DNA from: Dehalococcoidia bacterium
Lineage (GTDB): Bacteria > Chloroflexota > Dehalococcoidia > UBA2979
Assembly: GCA_023228825.1 (NCBI GenBank)
Contig: JALOAL010000024.1
Coordinates: 1 to 32,808 of the forward strand
DNA: 32,808 bases
Direction of reading: 5' to 3'
The notes beneath the pieces are model-generated. The model was given only the letters and a program-made list of their open reading frames with translations, ran no database searches and was not told where the DNA came from. The position numbers and the translations under genes are program-made. Positions 7,997 to 16,842 of this stretch are shown in pieces. Positions within the stretch are counted from its first letter, which is position 1, and each line of letters begins with the position of its first letter.

Positions 7997-9492
7997 TGAC
8001 CAGCCAGCGTCCCGTCCGAGTTCGCTATGCGCCCAGCCCCACGGGCGACCCGCACGTGGGAAACATCCGCACGGCTATCTGGGCCTGGCTGCACGCCCGC
8101 CACACGGGCGGCCAGTTCCTCATCCGTATTGAGGACACGGACCAGAGCCGCAAGGTGGAGGGCTCCGTGGAGCGCATCCTGGCCTCGCTGGAGTGGCTGG
8201 GGCTGGACTGGGACGAGGGGCCGGACATCGGCGGGCCGTACGGGCCGTACGTGCAGTCGGAGCGCCTGGACCTCTACCGCGCCGCCGCGGACCGTCTCCT
8301 GGCGGGGCGCCAGGCGTACCGCTGCTTCTGCACGCCCGAGGAACTGGACGCCATGCGCGCCCGCCAGCGCGAGCAGAAGCGCCCGCCGGGCTACGAGGGC
8401 CGCTGCCGCAACATCCCGCCGGAGGAGGCTGCGGATCGTGGCGCGCGCGAGCCGCACGTGGTGCGCTTCGCCGTGCCGGAGGGCGGCGTCACGGTGGCCG
8501 AAGACCTGCTCCGCGGGCCGATCGAGGTGGCCAACGACACGCTGGACGACTTCGTCATCCTCAAGAGCGACGGCTTCCCCACCTACCACCTGGCCCACGC
8601 CGTGGACGACCCGGCCATGCAGATCACCCACGTCACCCGCGGTGACGAGTGGCTCCCCTCCCTGCCGAGGCACGCCCTGCTCTTCGATGCGCTGGGGGAG
8701 CCTCGGCCGATCTATGTGCACACGCCGATTATCCTGGCGCCGGGCGGCGGGAAACTATCCAAACGCCACGGGGCGAAGTCCGTGCTGGAGTACGCGGAGG
8801 ATGGCTTCCTGCCGGACGCGGTGCTGAACTTCCTCTGCATCACCGGCTGGGGCTACGGCGACGAGACGGTGTTTAGCCGCGAACGCCTGATCGAGGTCTT
8901 CGAGATCGAAAACCTCAGCCTCAACCCCGCCACGTTCGACATGGACAAGTTGACCTGGCTCAACGGCGTCTACCTGCGGGAAATGCCGGTGGAGACCCTG
9001 GCCGAGATGATCGCCCAGCGCCTGGAGCGTGAACTCCCGGCGGACGTCTACCGCCCGCTGGACCGTGGCCTGGTGGAAGAGGCCACGCCCCTTATCCAGG
9101 AGCGCATCCAGACGCTGGCGGACGTCACGCCCTTGGTTGACTTCTTCTGGCAGTCGGAAGTGCCCACGCCGCCCGCGGACGCGTTCCTGCAGAAGAAGTT
9201 CCGCGGCCAGCCTGTGGAGGCCGCGCGCCTGCTCACGGCCTCGGCCCGCACGGTCGAGGCGACCGATCCGTTCGAGGCCGCGGTGCTGGAGGAGCGCATG
9301 CGGGCGCTGGCCGCGGAGTTGGACGTGAAGGTGGGCGACCTCTTCACCCTCGTACGCGTCGCAGTCACCGGCCGTCGCGTGACTCCGCCGCTGTTCGAGT
9401 CCATGGAGATCGTGGGCCAGGGCGTGTGCGTCGACCGCATCGATGCCGCCGCGGCGATGCTGGCAGAGGTGCCCCAGCCCGAGCCCTCCTGA
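7996..9492 (+). CDS. gltX: Glutamyl-tRNA synthetase
   Basis: Charges tRNA-Glu with glutamate. The 498-residue class I synthetase has the HIGH-type motif PSPTGDPHVGNIR (13-25), the IEDTDQSR segment, and the KMSKS-type motif KLSKRHG (253-259), with a C-terminal anticodon-binding helical region. It overlaps the preceding stop by one base. Whether it is discriminating, or also charges tRNA-Gln for the amidotransferase pathway, cannot be decided here, but a tRNA-Gln gene lies 115 bp downstream. Confidence 0.96.
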   Translation: MTSQRPVRVRYAPSPTGDPHVGNIRTAIWAWLHARHTGGQFLIRIEDTDQSRKVEGSVERILASLEWLGLDWDEGPDIGGPYGPYVQSERLDLYRAAADRLLAGRQAYRCFCTPEELDAMRARQREQKRPPGYEGRCRNIPPEEAADRGAREPHVVRFAVPEGGVTVAEDLLRGPIEVANDTLDDFVILKSDGFPTYHLAHAVDDPAMQITHVTRGDEWLPSLPRHALLFDALGEPRPIYVHTPIILAPGGGKLSKRHGAKSVLEYAEDGFLPDAVLNFLCITGWGYGDETVFSRERLIEVFEIENLSLNPATFDMDKLTWLNGVYLREMPVETLAEMIAQRLERELPADVYRPLDRGLVEEATPLIQERIQTLADVTPLVDFFWQSEVPTPPADAFLQKKFRGQPVEAARLLTASARTVEATDPFEAAVLEERMRALAAELDVKVGDLFTLVRVAVTGRRVTPPLFESMEIVGQGVCVDRIDAAAAMLAEVPQPEPS

Positions 9493-9564
9493 CGCCCGCT
9501 TCTGGCGCTCCCCTGGCGGCGAGGCCCGCTCCCGAGCCGGGGGGCGGCCCCGCAGGACGGGCGG

Positions 9565-9593
9565 TTCACGCTAGTGGGCTGCTTTGGTACGCT
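9565..9593 (+). promoter_or_regulatory. Candidate promoter of tRNA-Gln
   Basis: TTCACG (9565-9570) and TACGCT (9588-9593) are separated by 17 bp and end 14 bp before the mature tRNA 5' end, the layout of a sigma-70 type promoter. The hexamers match the consensus at 4 and 3-4 positions. Confidence 0.4.
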
Positions 9594-9607
9594 ATCAGCG
9601 TTCCCGC

Positions 9608-9681
9608 TGGGGATTCGTCTAATGGTAGGACGCCGGATTCTGGATCCGTCAGTCGGGGTTCGAGTCCCTGATCCCCAGCCA
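9608..9681 (+). tRNA. tRNA-Gln (anticodon CUG)
   Basis: Cloverleaf with acceptor TGGGGAT/ATCCCCA, D-arm with AATGGTA loop, anticodon loop TTCTGGA giving CUG, T-arm with GGTTCGAGTCC, discriminator G and encoded CCA. The weak U1-A72 pair is characteristic of tRNA-Gln. It reads CAG. Confidence 0.96.
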
Positions 9682-9694
9682 ATCCTGAACTGCT

Positions 9695-9717
9695 GAGGCC
9701 CCCACATCGGGGGCCTC
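9695..9717 (+). terminator. Hairpin after tRNA-Gln
   Basis: A 9-bp perfect stem (GAGGCCCCC with GGGGGCCTC, loop ACATC) lies 13 bp past the tRNA. No T-tract follows, so this is a probable rather than certain terminator. Confidence 0.55.
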
Positions 9718-9829
9718 CCTGATCCCGCACCCGATACGCATGGGCCGGGTGCGCCCTCCTGCTTCCCGGCATACACTCCCGCGCACGGCGGGCCGCACGG
9801 GACCCGTCGGGCCTGCGAGGGGGGACACC

Positions 9830-10675
9830 ATGGGCAAGTTGGACGGCAAGGTCGCGCTCGTCACCGGCGCCAGCCGCGGTATTGGCCAGGCCATCGCGGA
9901 GATGTTCGCCGCGGAGGGCGCGAAGGTCGTCTGCGCGGCACGCACCGTGAAGGAGGGCGACCACCAGTTGGAGGGCTCGCTCGAGCGGACGGTGGCCAAC
10001 ATCCAGGCCGCCGGCGGGCAGGCCATTGCCGCGGCGGCGGACGTGTCCCAGGAGGACGACTGCAACCACCTGGTGCAGACGGCGGTGGACGCCTTCGGGC
10101 CCGTGGACATCCTAGTGAACAACGCCGCACTCAACTACTACATCCCCATCGTGGACTACCCGGCCAGCCGCTGGATGCGCGCCTTCGCGGTCAACGTGCA
10201 CGGGCCGTTCATGCTCTCCAGGGCCGTCCTGCCGGCCATGATGGAGCAGCGCAGCGGCGCCATCGTCAACATCTCCTCGGGCGCCGCCATCGGCCCGGGC
10301 CGCGGGCCGTACGACAACCGCCCGCCCCGAGGCGGCACCATGTACGGCGCCTCCAAGGCGGCGCTGGAGCGCTTCACGCAGGGCCTGGCGGAGGAGGTCT
10401 ACGAGTACGGCATCAGCGTCACGTGCTTCTCGCCCTCGCAGGTCGTGCCCACGCCCGGGACGGTCTTCCACAAACTGGTGGACGGCCTGGACGACCCGCG
10501 CGGCGAACCGCCCGAGATGATGGCCAGGGCGGCGTTGCTCTGCGCCTCCGAGCCCTGCGACAAGATCACCGGCCGGGTGGGCTACAGCCAGCAACTGCTA
10601 CAGGAGTTCGGCTGGATCACGGACGGCCGCGGCCGCGGGATCGAAGTCACGGGCACGGGGTACTCTCAGATCTAG
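9830..10675 (+). CDS. Short-chain dehydrogenase/reductase (SDR family)
   Basis: NAD(P)-dependent oxidoreductase of 281 residues with a Rossmann fold. Visible motifs: nucleotide-binding TGASRGIG (12-19), the NNAA motif (97-100), the catalytic Ser in IVNISSG (about 149) and the YxxxK pair Y172/K176 in MYGASKAAL. It carries a loop with GPGRGPYDNRPPRGGT between the catalytic Ser and Tyr that is longer than in typical SDRs, possibly shaping the substrate pocket. Start at 9830 is supported by GCGAGGGGGG. Its substrate is unknown; enoyl or hydroxyacyl substrates are possible but not shown. Confidence 0.9.
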   Translation: MGKLDGKVALVTGASRGIGQAIAEMFAAEGAKVVCAARTVKEGDHQLEGSLERTVANIQAAGGQAIAAAADVSQEDDCNHLVQTAVDAFGPVDILVNNAALNYYIPIVDYPASRWMRAFAVNVHGPFMLSRAVLPAMMEQRSGAIVNISSGAAIGPGRGPYDNRPPRGGTMYGASKAALERFTQGLAEEVYEYGISVTCFSPSQVVPTPGTVFHKLVDGLDDPRGEPPEMMARAALLCASEPCDKITGRVGYSQQLLQEFGWITDGRGRGIEVTGTGYSQI

Positions 10676-10749
10676 ACACACCGCACTCGCGCCCCGGCGT
10701 CTCGGACAGAGGCCGCCTCGGCGACGACGCACCCTGGGGGAGGTCAGGC

Positions 10750-11646
10750 ATGCACGAAGCGCTGCACGCGCTGGGAGAGGTTCGCGCACTGCGAGACCCC
10801 GTGCTGCTGGCCGCATTCACCGGGTTCACGGACGGCCCGGGCGCGGCGGCGCTGGCCATCCGGACGCTGGTCAAGGAGTGGGACGCCCAGCCGCTGGCGG
10901 AGATGGACCCGGAGCGCTTCTACGACTTCACCGTCCAGCGTCCCCGCACCCGCCTGAAGGACGGCGAGCGCACGCTGGAGTGGCCGGAGAACCAGTTCTG
11001 GGTCGCCAGCCCAGAGGGCGCCGGACGCGACTTCATCCTCTTCGCCGGCGTGGAGCCGCACCTGCGCTGGCGCACGTTCTGCGCCGCCCTGGAGGACCTG
11101 CTGCGAGAGACCGGTTCCACCACCAGCATCACGCTGGGCGCGCAGCCCAGCGCCGTCCCCCACACGCGCGATCTCCCGGTGACGCTCTCCGCCTCCCACC
11201 CGGAGTTCGAGGAACGCTTCGGACTGAAGGCGCCCGCCTCGCGCTACCAGGGCCAGACCGGCATCGTGGGCGTGCTGAACGTGCACCTACGCTCGCTGGG
11301 CTGGCAGAACGCCAGCCTGTGGGGCATGGCCCCCCACTACCTGACTGTGGGGCCCAACCCGAACATCGCCATCCAGTTGCTCAAACTCGTGGACCGCGGC
11401 TTCGGCACGTCCACCTCGCTGGAGGGCCTCCGCGAGGACGCGGCGCTGTTCGACGAGCAGGTGAGCCAGGTCCTGGACGAGTCCGACGAGGCGAAGGCCT
11501 ACGTCCGCCAGTTGGAGGAACAGTACGACTCCTCCCAGCCCGCCTCGCCCTCCAGCATGCCGGAGGACCGCGAACTCCCGCCTACCCCGGAGTTGCTGGA
11601 CGACCTGGAGCGCTTTCTGCGTGAGCAGCGCAAGGACGACCGCTAG
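10750..11646 (+). CDS. PAC2-family protein
   Basis: A 298-residue protein of the PAC2 (proteasome assembly chaperone 2-like) family found in archaea, actinobacteria and some Chloroflexota. Support: AAFTGFTDGPGAAALAIRTL near the N-terminus, an FILFAGVEPHLRW core strand, TSITLGAQPSAVPHTR and the YQGQTGIVGVLN segment, in the order seen in the family, plus a charged C-terminal tail (EDRELPPTPELLDDLERFLREQ). Start at 10750 follows GGGGGAGGTCAGGC. Bacterial members are of unknown biochemical function. It lies 74 bp after the SDR gene on the same strand, possibly co-transcribed. Confidence 0.8.
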   Translation: MHEALHALGEVRALRDPVLLAAFTGFTDGPGAAALAIRTLVKEWDAQPLAEMDPERFYDFTVQRPRTRLKDGERTLEWPENQFWVASPEGAGRDFILFAGVEPHLRWRTFCAALEDLLRETGSTTSITLGAQPSAVPHTRDLPVTLSASHPEFEERFGLKAPASRYQGQTGIVGVLNVHLRSLGWQNASLWGMAPHYLTVGPNPNIAIQLLKLVDRGFGTSTSLEGLREDAALFDEQVSQVLDESDEAKAYVRQLEEQYDSSQPASPSSMPEDRELPPTPELLDDLERFLREQRKDDR

Positions 11647-11713
11647 TCGGACGCTTCCTGGGCCTCACAACAGCCTCTTCGAGCGCTCTGGCATCTATGC
11701 TCGCTGGCGTTAT

Positions 11714-11735
11714 GTTTACCGTACGTTTACTGTCC
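11714..11735 (+). promoter_or_regulatory. Tandem 11-bp repeat upstream of the glycosyltransferase operon
   Basis: Two directly adjacent copies of GTTTACCGTAC / GTTTACTGTCC (9 of 11 identical) form an AT-richer island in the 166-bp gap before the GtrA gene. A protein-binding site is a reasonable guess; nothing else supports it. Confidence 0.3.
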
Positions 11736-11812
11736 GTACCTCCCCGTCCGCCCTCCACGGCACCACAATGGGGAGTGGGCGAGCCACCACCGGGCCCGTG
11801 GGTGGGTAGAGC

Positions 11813-12325
11813 GTGGTGGCGGAGTCGGGGCGGCGACGCGTGAGCACACGGCTTTCCAGACGGGAAGGATCGGGCTGGGCACGCCTGCGCGGGCTGGCCG
11901 TGCACCGCATGGCGCGGGTCGCGTACGTGGGTGCGACCTCTGCGGCGATCGACTTCGCCGTCTTCAACGCCCTCCTGTTGCCCCTGGACCGCGACCGCAA
12001 CCTGGAGGTCGTCGCCGCGAATACCGTCGCCTTTGGTTGTGCAATGGTCGTGAACTACACCCTGAACGCCCGCTTCTCCTTTGGCGCCGCCATGACGCGA
12101 CGCTCAGCCATCGCTTATGTCTTGTTCTGCGGCGTCAGCCTGGCCCTCTACAACGCCAACCTGCTCTGGCTCCGCGCCTTCGTCGGCGCCGCGATCGAGA
12201 CGGATGGCGCGGTGCTGTTGAACGCTAGCAAGGTGCTTGCCATGGGTCTGCTCGTGCTGTGGAACTACCTGGGCTACCGCCACGTGGTCTTCCCCACGCC
12301 TCGCCGCTCGGAGGCCACACCATGA
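11813..12325 (+). CDS. GtrA-family membrane protein
   Basis: GtrA-like proteins are small four-helix membrane proteins thought to help move polyprenyl-linked sugars across the membrane. This one (170 residues) has four hydrophobic segments (about 38-54, 64-82, 100-120 and 135-155) and the family segment ARVAYVGATSAAIDFAVFNALL followed by NTVAFGCAMVVNYTLNARFSF. The start is uncertain: GTG at 11813, or GTG at 11840 with GGGGCGG before it. The stop overlaps the GT2 gene start as ATGA, and pairing of GtrA with a GT2 enzyme of the polyprenyl-phosphate sugar synthase type is common. Confidence 0.85.
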   Translation: MVAESGRRRVSTRLSRREGSGWARLRGLAVHRMARVAYVGATSAAIDFAVFNALLLPLDRDRNLEVVAANTVAFGCAMVVNYTLNARFSFGAAMTRRSAIAYVLFCGVSLALYNANLLWLRAFVGAAIETDGAVLLNASKVLAMGLLVLWNYLGYRHVVFPTPRRSEATP

Positions 12326-13086
12326 CCTCCCCTGCCGGCGCCCGTGCCGCCGCCCTCACGATCACCGTCGTGATCCCCGCGAAGGACGAGGAACAGCGCA
12401 TCGGGCACGCACTGGATCGCCTGGTCGCCGCCTCGCCGGGCCTGGGCATCACGGAGATCATCGTGGTGGACGACGGCAGCAAGGACCGCACCGGCGCGAT
12501 CGTGCGCGAGGCCGCCCAACACCCCGCGCCGGACGTGCGCCTGCTTCGCCACGAGGTGAACCGAGGGAAATCCGCCTCGCTCCGCACGGGCATGCTGGCA
12601 GCCACCGGCGACCTCGTGGCGTTGTTCGACGCTGACCTCTCGGTGGCGCCGGAGCACCTCTCGGACGCGCTGGCGCTGATCGGCGCGGGGGCGGACCTGG
12701 TCATCGGCCGCCGCGGCGAGCGCGAGGGCCAGTCCCTGGTGCGCCGCCTGGGCAGCCGCCTGTTCGGCGTCCTCCAGCGTTCCATCGTGCGGCTGCCCTT
12801 CGTGGACACGCAGTGCCCGTTCAAGGTGGTCCGCCGCGAGGCGCTGGGGGCGGTCCTGCCTCACCTCTTCGTGGAGCGCTGGAACTTTGACGTGGAGTTC
12901 CTGGTGGTGGCCATACGGCAGGGGCTGGACGTACGTGAACTCCCCGTGGAGTGGAAGCACGTGGACGGATCCACTATCCGCCTCACGCCGGGCTATTTCG
13001 TGGAACAGCCGCGTGCCCTCTGGCAGATCCGTCGCGCCCACGGCTCCGGCCGCCCGCCGAAGGGGCGGAGAGCAGACGCGCGGTGA
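12322..13086 (+). CDS. GT2 glycosyltransferase, polyprenyl-phosphate sugar synthase type
   Basis: A 254-residue GT-A fold enzyme. Motifs: ITVVIPAKDEEQRI at the N-terminus, IIVVDDGSKDRTG (about 52-64), RGKSASLRTGM and the DXD-like FDADLSVAPEHL, then VDTQCPFKVVRREAL and WNFDVEFLVVA, which are typical of dolichyl/polyprenyl-phosphate glucose or mannose synthases (ALG5/DPM1-like). It lacks C-terminal membrane helices, so it likely relies on the membrane partners encoded on both sides. It overlaps the GtrA gene (ATGA) and the GT-C gene (GTGA), giving a three-gene coupled unit that could make, flip and use a lipid-linked sugar. Confidence 0.88.
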   Translation: MTSPAGARAAALTITVVIPAKDEEQRIGHALDRLVAASPGLGITEIIVVDDGSKDRTGAIVREAAQHPAPDVRLLRHEVNRGKSASLRTGMLAATGDLVALFDADLSVAPEHLSDALALIGAGADLVIGRRGEREGQSLVRRLGSRLFGVLQRSIVRLPFVDTQCPFKVVRREALGAVLPHLFVERWNFDVEFLVVAIRQGLDVRELPVEWKHVDGSTIRLTPGYFVEQPRALWQIRRAHGSGRPPKGRRADAR

Positions 13087-14768
13087 GCGTGACGCCCCGG
13101 CTCCGCACGTATCGAGGACGCCGCGCGACCGGCCTGGAGCGCCTCATGCAGGCGCTGGGCCGGCGGTGGGTCACGGACTGGCCGCGGCACGCGTGGGGCC
13201 TGCCGCTCGCGCTGCCCTCGACACGACAGACGCGCCTCGTACTAGCGGTGAGCGTGGTCGCTGCGCTGGTGAACCTGGCGATTGTCCTGCACGCGGACCT
13301 GGACTGGGTGTGGGCGGACGGACGCGCCCGTCTCACCATCGCGCGCTCGATCATCGACAACAAGCAGCCCGGCTTCACCCAGTTCGGCAACACCTGGCTG
13401 CCGCTCCATCCCGCGCTCATGCTGCCGCTGATCTGGTGGGACTGGGCCTACCGCTCGGGCGCCGCGGGGATCGTGGTGTCCGTAGCCTCGCTGGTGGCCA
13501 CGTTCTACTACCTGCACCGCTTCATCTACGTGGTCACGCGCTCCTCCAGCGCGTCCTGGGTGGCCCTTGTCACGCTCGCGCTCTCCCCGAACTTCATGTT
13601 CATGGCCGGCACGCCCATGTCCGAGACGCCCTTCGCCGCGCTCACGCTGGGCGCGTTCTACTACCTGTTGGTGTGGGCGAAGGACCCCGGCCACAGCCAG
13701 CGCGCGCTCGCGCTGGCCGGCCTCATGGTGGGCGCGGGCGCCATGATCCGGTACGAGGCGTGGCTCTTCATCCCCGCCGGGGCGATCTTCATGGTGCTCA
13801 TCCGCCTGGAGCAGGGAGAGCGCCCCACAGACGACTGGCAACGGCGCATGGAGGGCGAACTGCTGGCCTTCGTGTCGCTCTCCGTGTTCCCAATCTTCCT
13901 GTACGTGGTCTACAACTGGCTCATCTTCGGCGAGCCCAACGCCTTTCTGCACAACAACGAGGCCGCGGTGGCGGAGCAGGCTGCGGGCCTGGACCTGACC
14001 GGCAACGTCCGCAACGTCACCCTCAACCTGGCGTATACGCTGCTGGACAACGTGGGGTGGATCGTCTCCGCCCTGGCAACCGCGGGCATCGTGGTGTTCG
14101 CCGCCGTGGCCCGGCGCCCCGTGGCGCTGGTCGCGCTGGTGCTTCCGTTGACCTCGATCGCGTTCTTCGCGCTGTCGCTCTACCAGGGCGGATCGGTGCT
14201 GCGGCACGACTCCGTGTACGAGGGCTTCGGACTGCTGAACGCGCGCTACGGCGTGATCGCGATCCCGGCGGCGGCGGTGGCGGTGGGCGCGTTCGCCTCG
14301 TTCGGGCGGCTACCGGCGGTGTTCGCGCTGTTGGTGGTGGTGGTGCAGTTCGTGGCGTTCATGACTTCGCCTCAGCCGGTCATCACCGTCCGGGACGCGA
14401 CGCAGACCGGCTTTACCCACTTCGCCGGCACCGCCGAGTTGTTCGACGACGTCTACAACGGCGGCGACGTCCTGCTCTCCCTCCGCGACCACGCCCAGTT
14501 GCTCCCCGCGATCCACCTGCCGTTGTCGGACGTGATGCACGAGGGCGTCTCCCAGACCACGCCCAACTGGGAGGACGTCCTGCAGGACCCCGCGCGCTAC
14601 GTGGACTGGATCCTGATCCGCCAGGACGGACAGGGAAAACTGGACATACTGCTCTCGCCCATCCTCCTGGAACGCGACTTCGAGGTGGCTGGCGAGGTGT
14701 CGCTGACCGACCCGACGTTCGTGGAGCGGATCTACCGGGTGCGGCCGGAGGCACGGACCTCGCGCTGA
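13083..14768 (+). CDS. Multi-pass membrane glycosyltransferase, GT-C (GT39/PMT-like)
   Basis: A 561-residue integral membrane protein with about ten hydrophobic segments. After the first helix it has ADGRARLTIARSIID and GNTWLPLHPALMLPLIWW, resembling the acidic first luminal loop and following segment of GT-C fold enzymes that use polyprenyl-phosphate sugar donors. Later segments include TPMSETPFAALTLGAFYYLL and MIRYEAWLFIPAG, which recur in bacterial GT39/GT83-like proteins. The C-terminal soluble part (about 450-561) is mixed alpha/beta. GTG at 13083 overlaps the GT2 stop. The acceptor (protein, lipid or glycan) is unknown. Confidence 0.8.
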   Translation: MSVTPRLRTYRGRRATGLERLMQALGRRWVTDWPRHAWGLPLALPSTRQTRLVLAVSVVAALVNLAIVLHADLDWVWADGRARLTIARSIIDNKQPGFTQFGNTWLPLHPALMLPLIWWDWAYRSGAAGIVVSVASLVATFYYLHRFIYVVTRSSSASWVALVTLALSPNFMFMAGTPMSETPFAALTLGAFYYLLVWAKDPGHSQRALALAGLMVGAGAMIRYEAWLFIPAGAIFMVLIRLEQGERPTDDWQRRMEGELLAFVSLSVFPIFLYVVYNWLIFGEPNAFLHNNEAAVAEQAAGLDLTGNVRNVTLNLAYTLLDNVGWIVSALATAGIVVFAAVARRPVALVALVLPLTSIAFFALSLYQGGSVLRHDSVYEGFGLLNARYGVIAIPAAAVAVGAFASFGRLPAVFALLVVVVQFVAFMTSPQPVITVRDATQTGFTHFAGTAELFDDVYNGGDVLLSLRDHAQLLPAIHLPLSDVMHEGVSQTTPNWEDVLQDPARYVDWILIRQDGQGKLDILLSPILLERDFEVAGEVSLTDPTFVERIYRVRPEARTSR

Positions 14769-14808
14769 CGCGTCGCCTCCGCGTCCGCCTCGACCGCTCG
14801 GAAGGGCG

Positions 14809-15384
14809 TCAGGCGGGGCGCGGCGGCTCCCCATCGCGCAGGGCCTTCGCCTCCCACGCAATGGCGTGGCAGAGGAGGTCGAACAGGGACTCGGCCAGGG
14901 GCACGCTGTCCGTCTCCACTGGCAGCCAGTGGTGCGACTGCTCCCCCACCGGGTTCGGCGTGCGGCAGGTCATGGAGACTACCGTCAGGCCGTGCGCGCG
15001 CGCCCACTCGGCCGCGCGGAGGAGGTTGGACGAGCGGCCGCTGGTGCTGAGGACCACCAGCACGTCGCCCTCGTCTGCCAGCGCCTCCAGTTCCCGCACC
15101 AGTGCGACCTCCCACGAGTCGTCGTTGGCCCAGGCGGTCAGCAGCGGGACGTTGTCCATCAGGCAGGAGGCGCGGATGGCTGGCTTGCCCGGCGAACTGG
15201 CGCCCTTGATGAGGTCGTTCTGGAAGTGGCTCGCCATGGCCGCAGAGCCACCGTTGCCCACGATGAACACGCGCGCCCCACGCTCGGCGACGTCCACCAG
15301 CAGGTGGGCTACCCCCCGCGTCCCGGCGACGTCGATCGCGTCGAGGCCCGCGCGAGCGCCCTCGATGAAGTCTTCGATGCGCAT
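14809..15384 (-). CDS. SIS-domain phosphosugar isomerase, GmhA-like
   Basis: A 191-residue SIS-domain protein resembling sedoheptulose-7-phosphate isomerase, which makes D-glycero-D-manno-heptose 7-phosphate. The evidence is the phosphosugar-binding signature FIVGNGGSAAMASHFQNDL (about 40-58), CLMDNVPLLTAWANDDSWE, and VLSTSGRSSNLLRA. Length matches GmhA. Start ATG at 15384 is preceded by TAGGAGAACC. It is the third gene of a reverse-strand unit with the polyprenyl sugar transferase homologue and an HddA-like kinase, which supports a heptose-type role over other SIS functions, without proving it. Confidence 0.82.
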   Translation of the reverse strand: MRIEDFIEGARAGLDAIDVAGTRGVAHLLVDVAERGARVFIVGNGGSAAMASHFQNDLIKGASSPGKPAIRASCLMDNVPLLTAWANDDSWEVALVRELEALADEGDVLVVLSTSGRSSNLLRAAEWARAHGLTVVSMTCRTPNPVGEQSHHWLPVETDSVPLAESLFDLLCHAIAWEAKALRDGEPPRPA

Positions 15385-15423
15385 GGTTCTCCTACTCGCG
15401 GCTCAAGGACGGGGCTTCCGACT

Positions 15424-16842
15424 CTAACGACTCTCGTTCGGCTGCTCCGTGGCGACCGCTCGCGGCTCCGGGCGTGCCTCGCGCGTGGGCGCCGGCGAGG
15501 GCGAGCGCGAGGGCCGTGTCGCCGGCACGCCACGCTCGCGCCGCATCACCCGTCCGAGCGAAGCCACCATCAGGCGGAGGTCCGTCCAGGGCGTGTAGGT
15601 GCGGATGTACGTCAGGTCGTCCAGCGAGCCATCGCCACCGGGCGCGTCGTTGTCCCAGGGGCCGGTGAGGCCGGGCGCCATCAGCAGCAGCAACCGGCGA
15701 CGACGCTCCTCTGCGGCGTGCTCGCCCGTCGGCGCCGCGTCCGCGGGCTCCACCGGCATGGGTCGAGGGCCTACCAGGCTCAGGTCGCCGCGCAGCACGG
15801 AGGCCAGCGCGGGCAATTTCCCCGCGCGCCCCGCCGCCAGGCGCGACCTCAGGCTACCGGGCGCGCCCGGGGCCAGCAGGCGCATCTCCACGGGACGCCC
15901 ACCTCGCCCCAGCACCCGCACCACGTGCGTCCGAGGCGCTCCGCCGGAGAGCAGCGCCACCAGCATCACCAGGCCCAGCGGCGGAAGCAGCAGCACGCCG
16001 GCGGTCAGATCCACTGCGCGCTTCGCCAACGCATCCACCCAGCGCAACTGCGCGGGACGCAGGCGCACCAGCGCCGGGAGGCCATCGCGCGCGGGCACCA
16101 CCTCGGACGAGAGGAGGTCGGAGATGCCGGCGACCATGAACACGCGCAGGTGCGGACGGTTAGCGGCCACCCGGATGACGTGCTCCTGCGCCTCCCACGA
16201 GATCGCGTTGGCGACCACCACCACCGCGGTGGCCCTCACACGGTCGACCACCGCCTCCAGGTCCAGGGGATCGCCAAGCACCTCCACGGGGCCGAGGCGG
16301 GACGACCGCGGGGAGAACTCGTCCAGTGCGCCCACCAGTTCCACGGACAGCCGCCGCTCCCGCGCGATGCGAGAGGCTACCATCGTCGCCTGGTTGCCCC
16401 CACCCACGATCAGCAGGCGCTCGCGCAGCGCACCCCGGCGCTGGAACCACAGCAGCGCCACGCCTCGGACGAAGTAGGCCAGCGCCAGGGAGCCGGCGGC
16501 GGCGCCCCACGCGAAGACGATGGTGCGACGTTCGGGCTGCCCCTCCGTCACGAAATGCACCGCCAGGTAGGTCAGCAGCACCCACACCAGCCCTCGTACC
16601 AGCCGCCCCAGCGGGGGCGTGGCCACGCGCGGGTGCGAGACGTCATACACATCCGCAGCCAGGCACCACGAGAAGACGAGCGCCGTGTTGATCGCCGCCA
16701 GCGCGAAGACTTCCGGCGTGGGATAGCCGTCCGAGACCGTGAAGACGACCACCGTGGCCGTGAAGGCGAAGGCCGCATCCCGTGCCGCGCCAAACCAGCG
16801 GTGCGCCAGCACTCGGACTAGGCGCGTGTGGTCCAGGCTCAC
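15424..16842 (-). CDS. Polyprenyl-phosphate sugar-1-phosphate transferase homologue with altered active site
   Basis: A 472-residue protein with the plan of long monotopic phosphoglycosyl transferases (WbaP/WcaJ-like): N-terminal membrane helices (about 20-130), a Rossmann-like domain with LLIVGGGNQATMVASRIAR (143-161), a re-entrant helix (AKRAVDLTAGVLLLPPLGL, about 273-291) and the C-terminal signature SLVGPRPMP (355-363). In the family an Asp-Glu pair lies 19 and 18 residues before the Arg of GPRP; here these positions are Gly341 and Lys342. The downstream PGLTGPWDND also departs from the usual PGITGLWQV. The frame is intact with normal codon use, so it may be a non-catalytic or re-purposed member. 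GTG start overlaps the kinase stop (GTGA). The last 35 residues are low-complexity. Confidence 0.82.
   Translation of the reverse strand: MSLDHTRLVRVLAHRWFGAARDAAFAFTATVVVFTVSDGYPTPEVFALAAINTALVFSWCLAADVYDVSHPRVATPPLGRLVRGLVWVLLTYLAVHFVTEGQPERRTIVFAWGAAAGSLALAYFVRGVALLWFQRRGALRERLLIVGGGNQATMVASRIARERRLSVELVGALDEFSPRSSRLGPVEVLGDPLDLEAVVDRVRATAVVVVANAISWEAQEHVIRVAANRPHLRVFMVAGISDLLSSEVVPARDGLPALVRLRPAQLRWVDALAKRAVDLTAGVLLLPPLGLVMLVALLSGGAPRTHVVRVLGRGGRPVEMRLLAPGAPGSLRSRLAAGRAGKLPALASVLRGDLSLVGPRPMPVEPADAAPTGEHAAEERRRRLLLLMAPGLTGPWDNDAPGGDGSLDDLTYIRTYTPWTDLRLMVASLGRVMRRERGVPATRPSRSPSPAPTREARPEPRAVATEQPNESR

Noticed and set aside
12887..15427. 846-codon forward open frame overlapping the glycosyltransferase genes
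   Set aside because: Arg/Gly/Ala/Pro-rich shadow of the GT-C gene and neighbouring reverse-strand gene; no domain character, while the overlapping frame encodes a clear membrane enzyme.
14866..16821. 651-codon forward open frame opposite the sugar transferase homologue
   Set aside because: His/Arg/Gln-rich antisense shadow typical of high-GC3 genes; the reverse-strand frame has family motifs.
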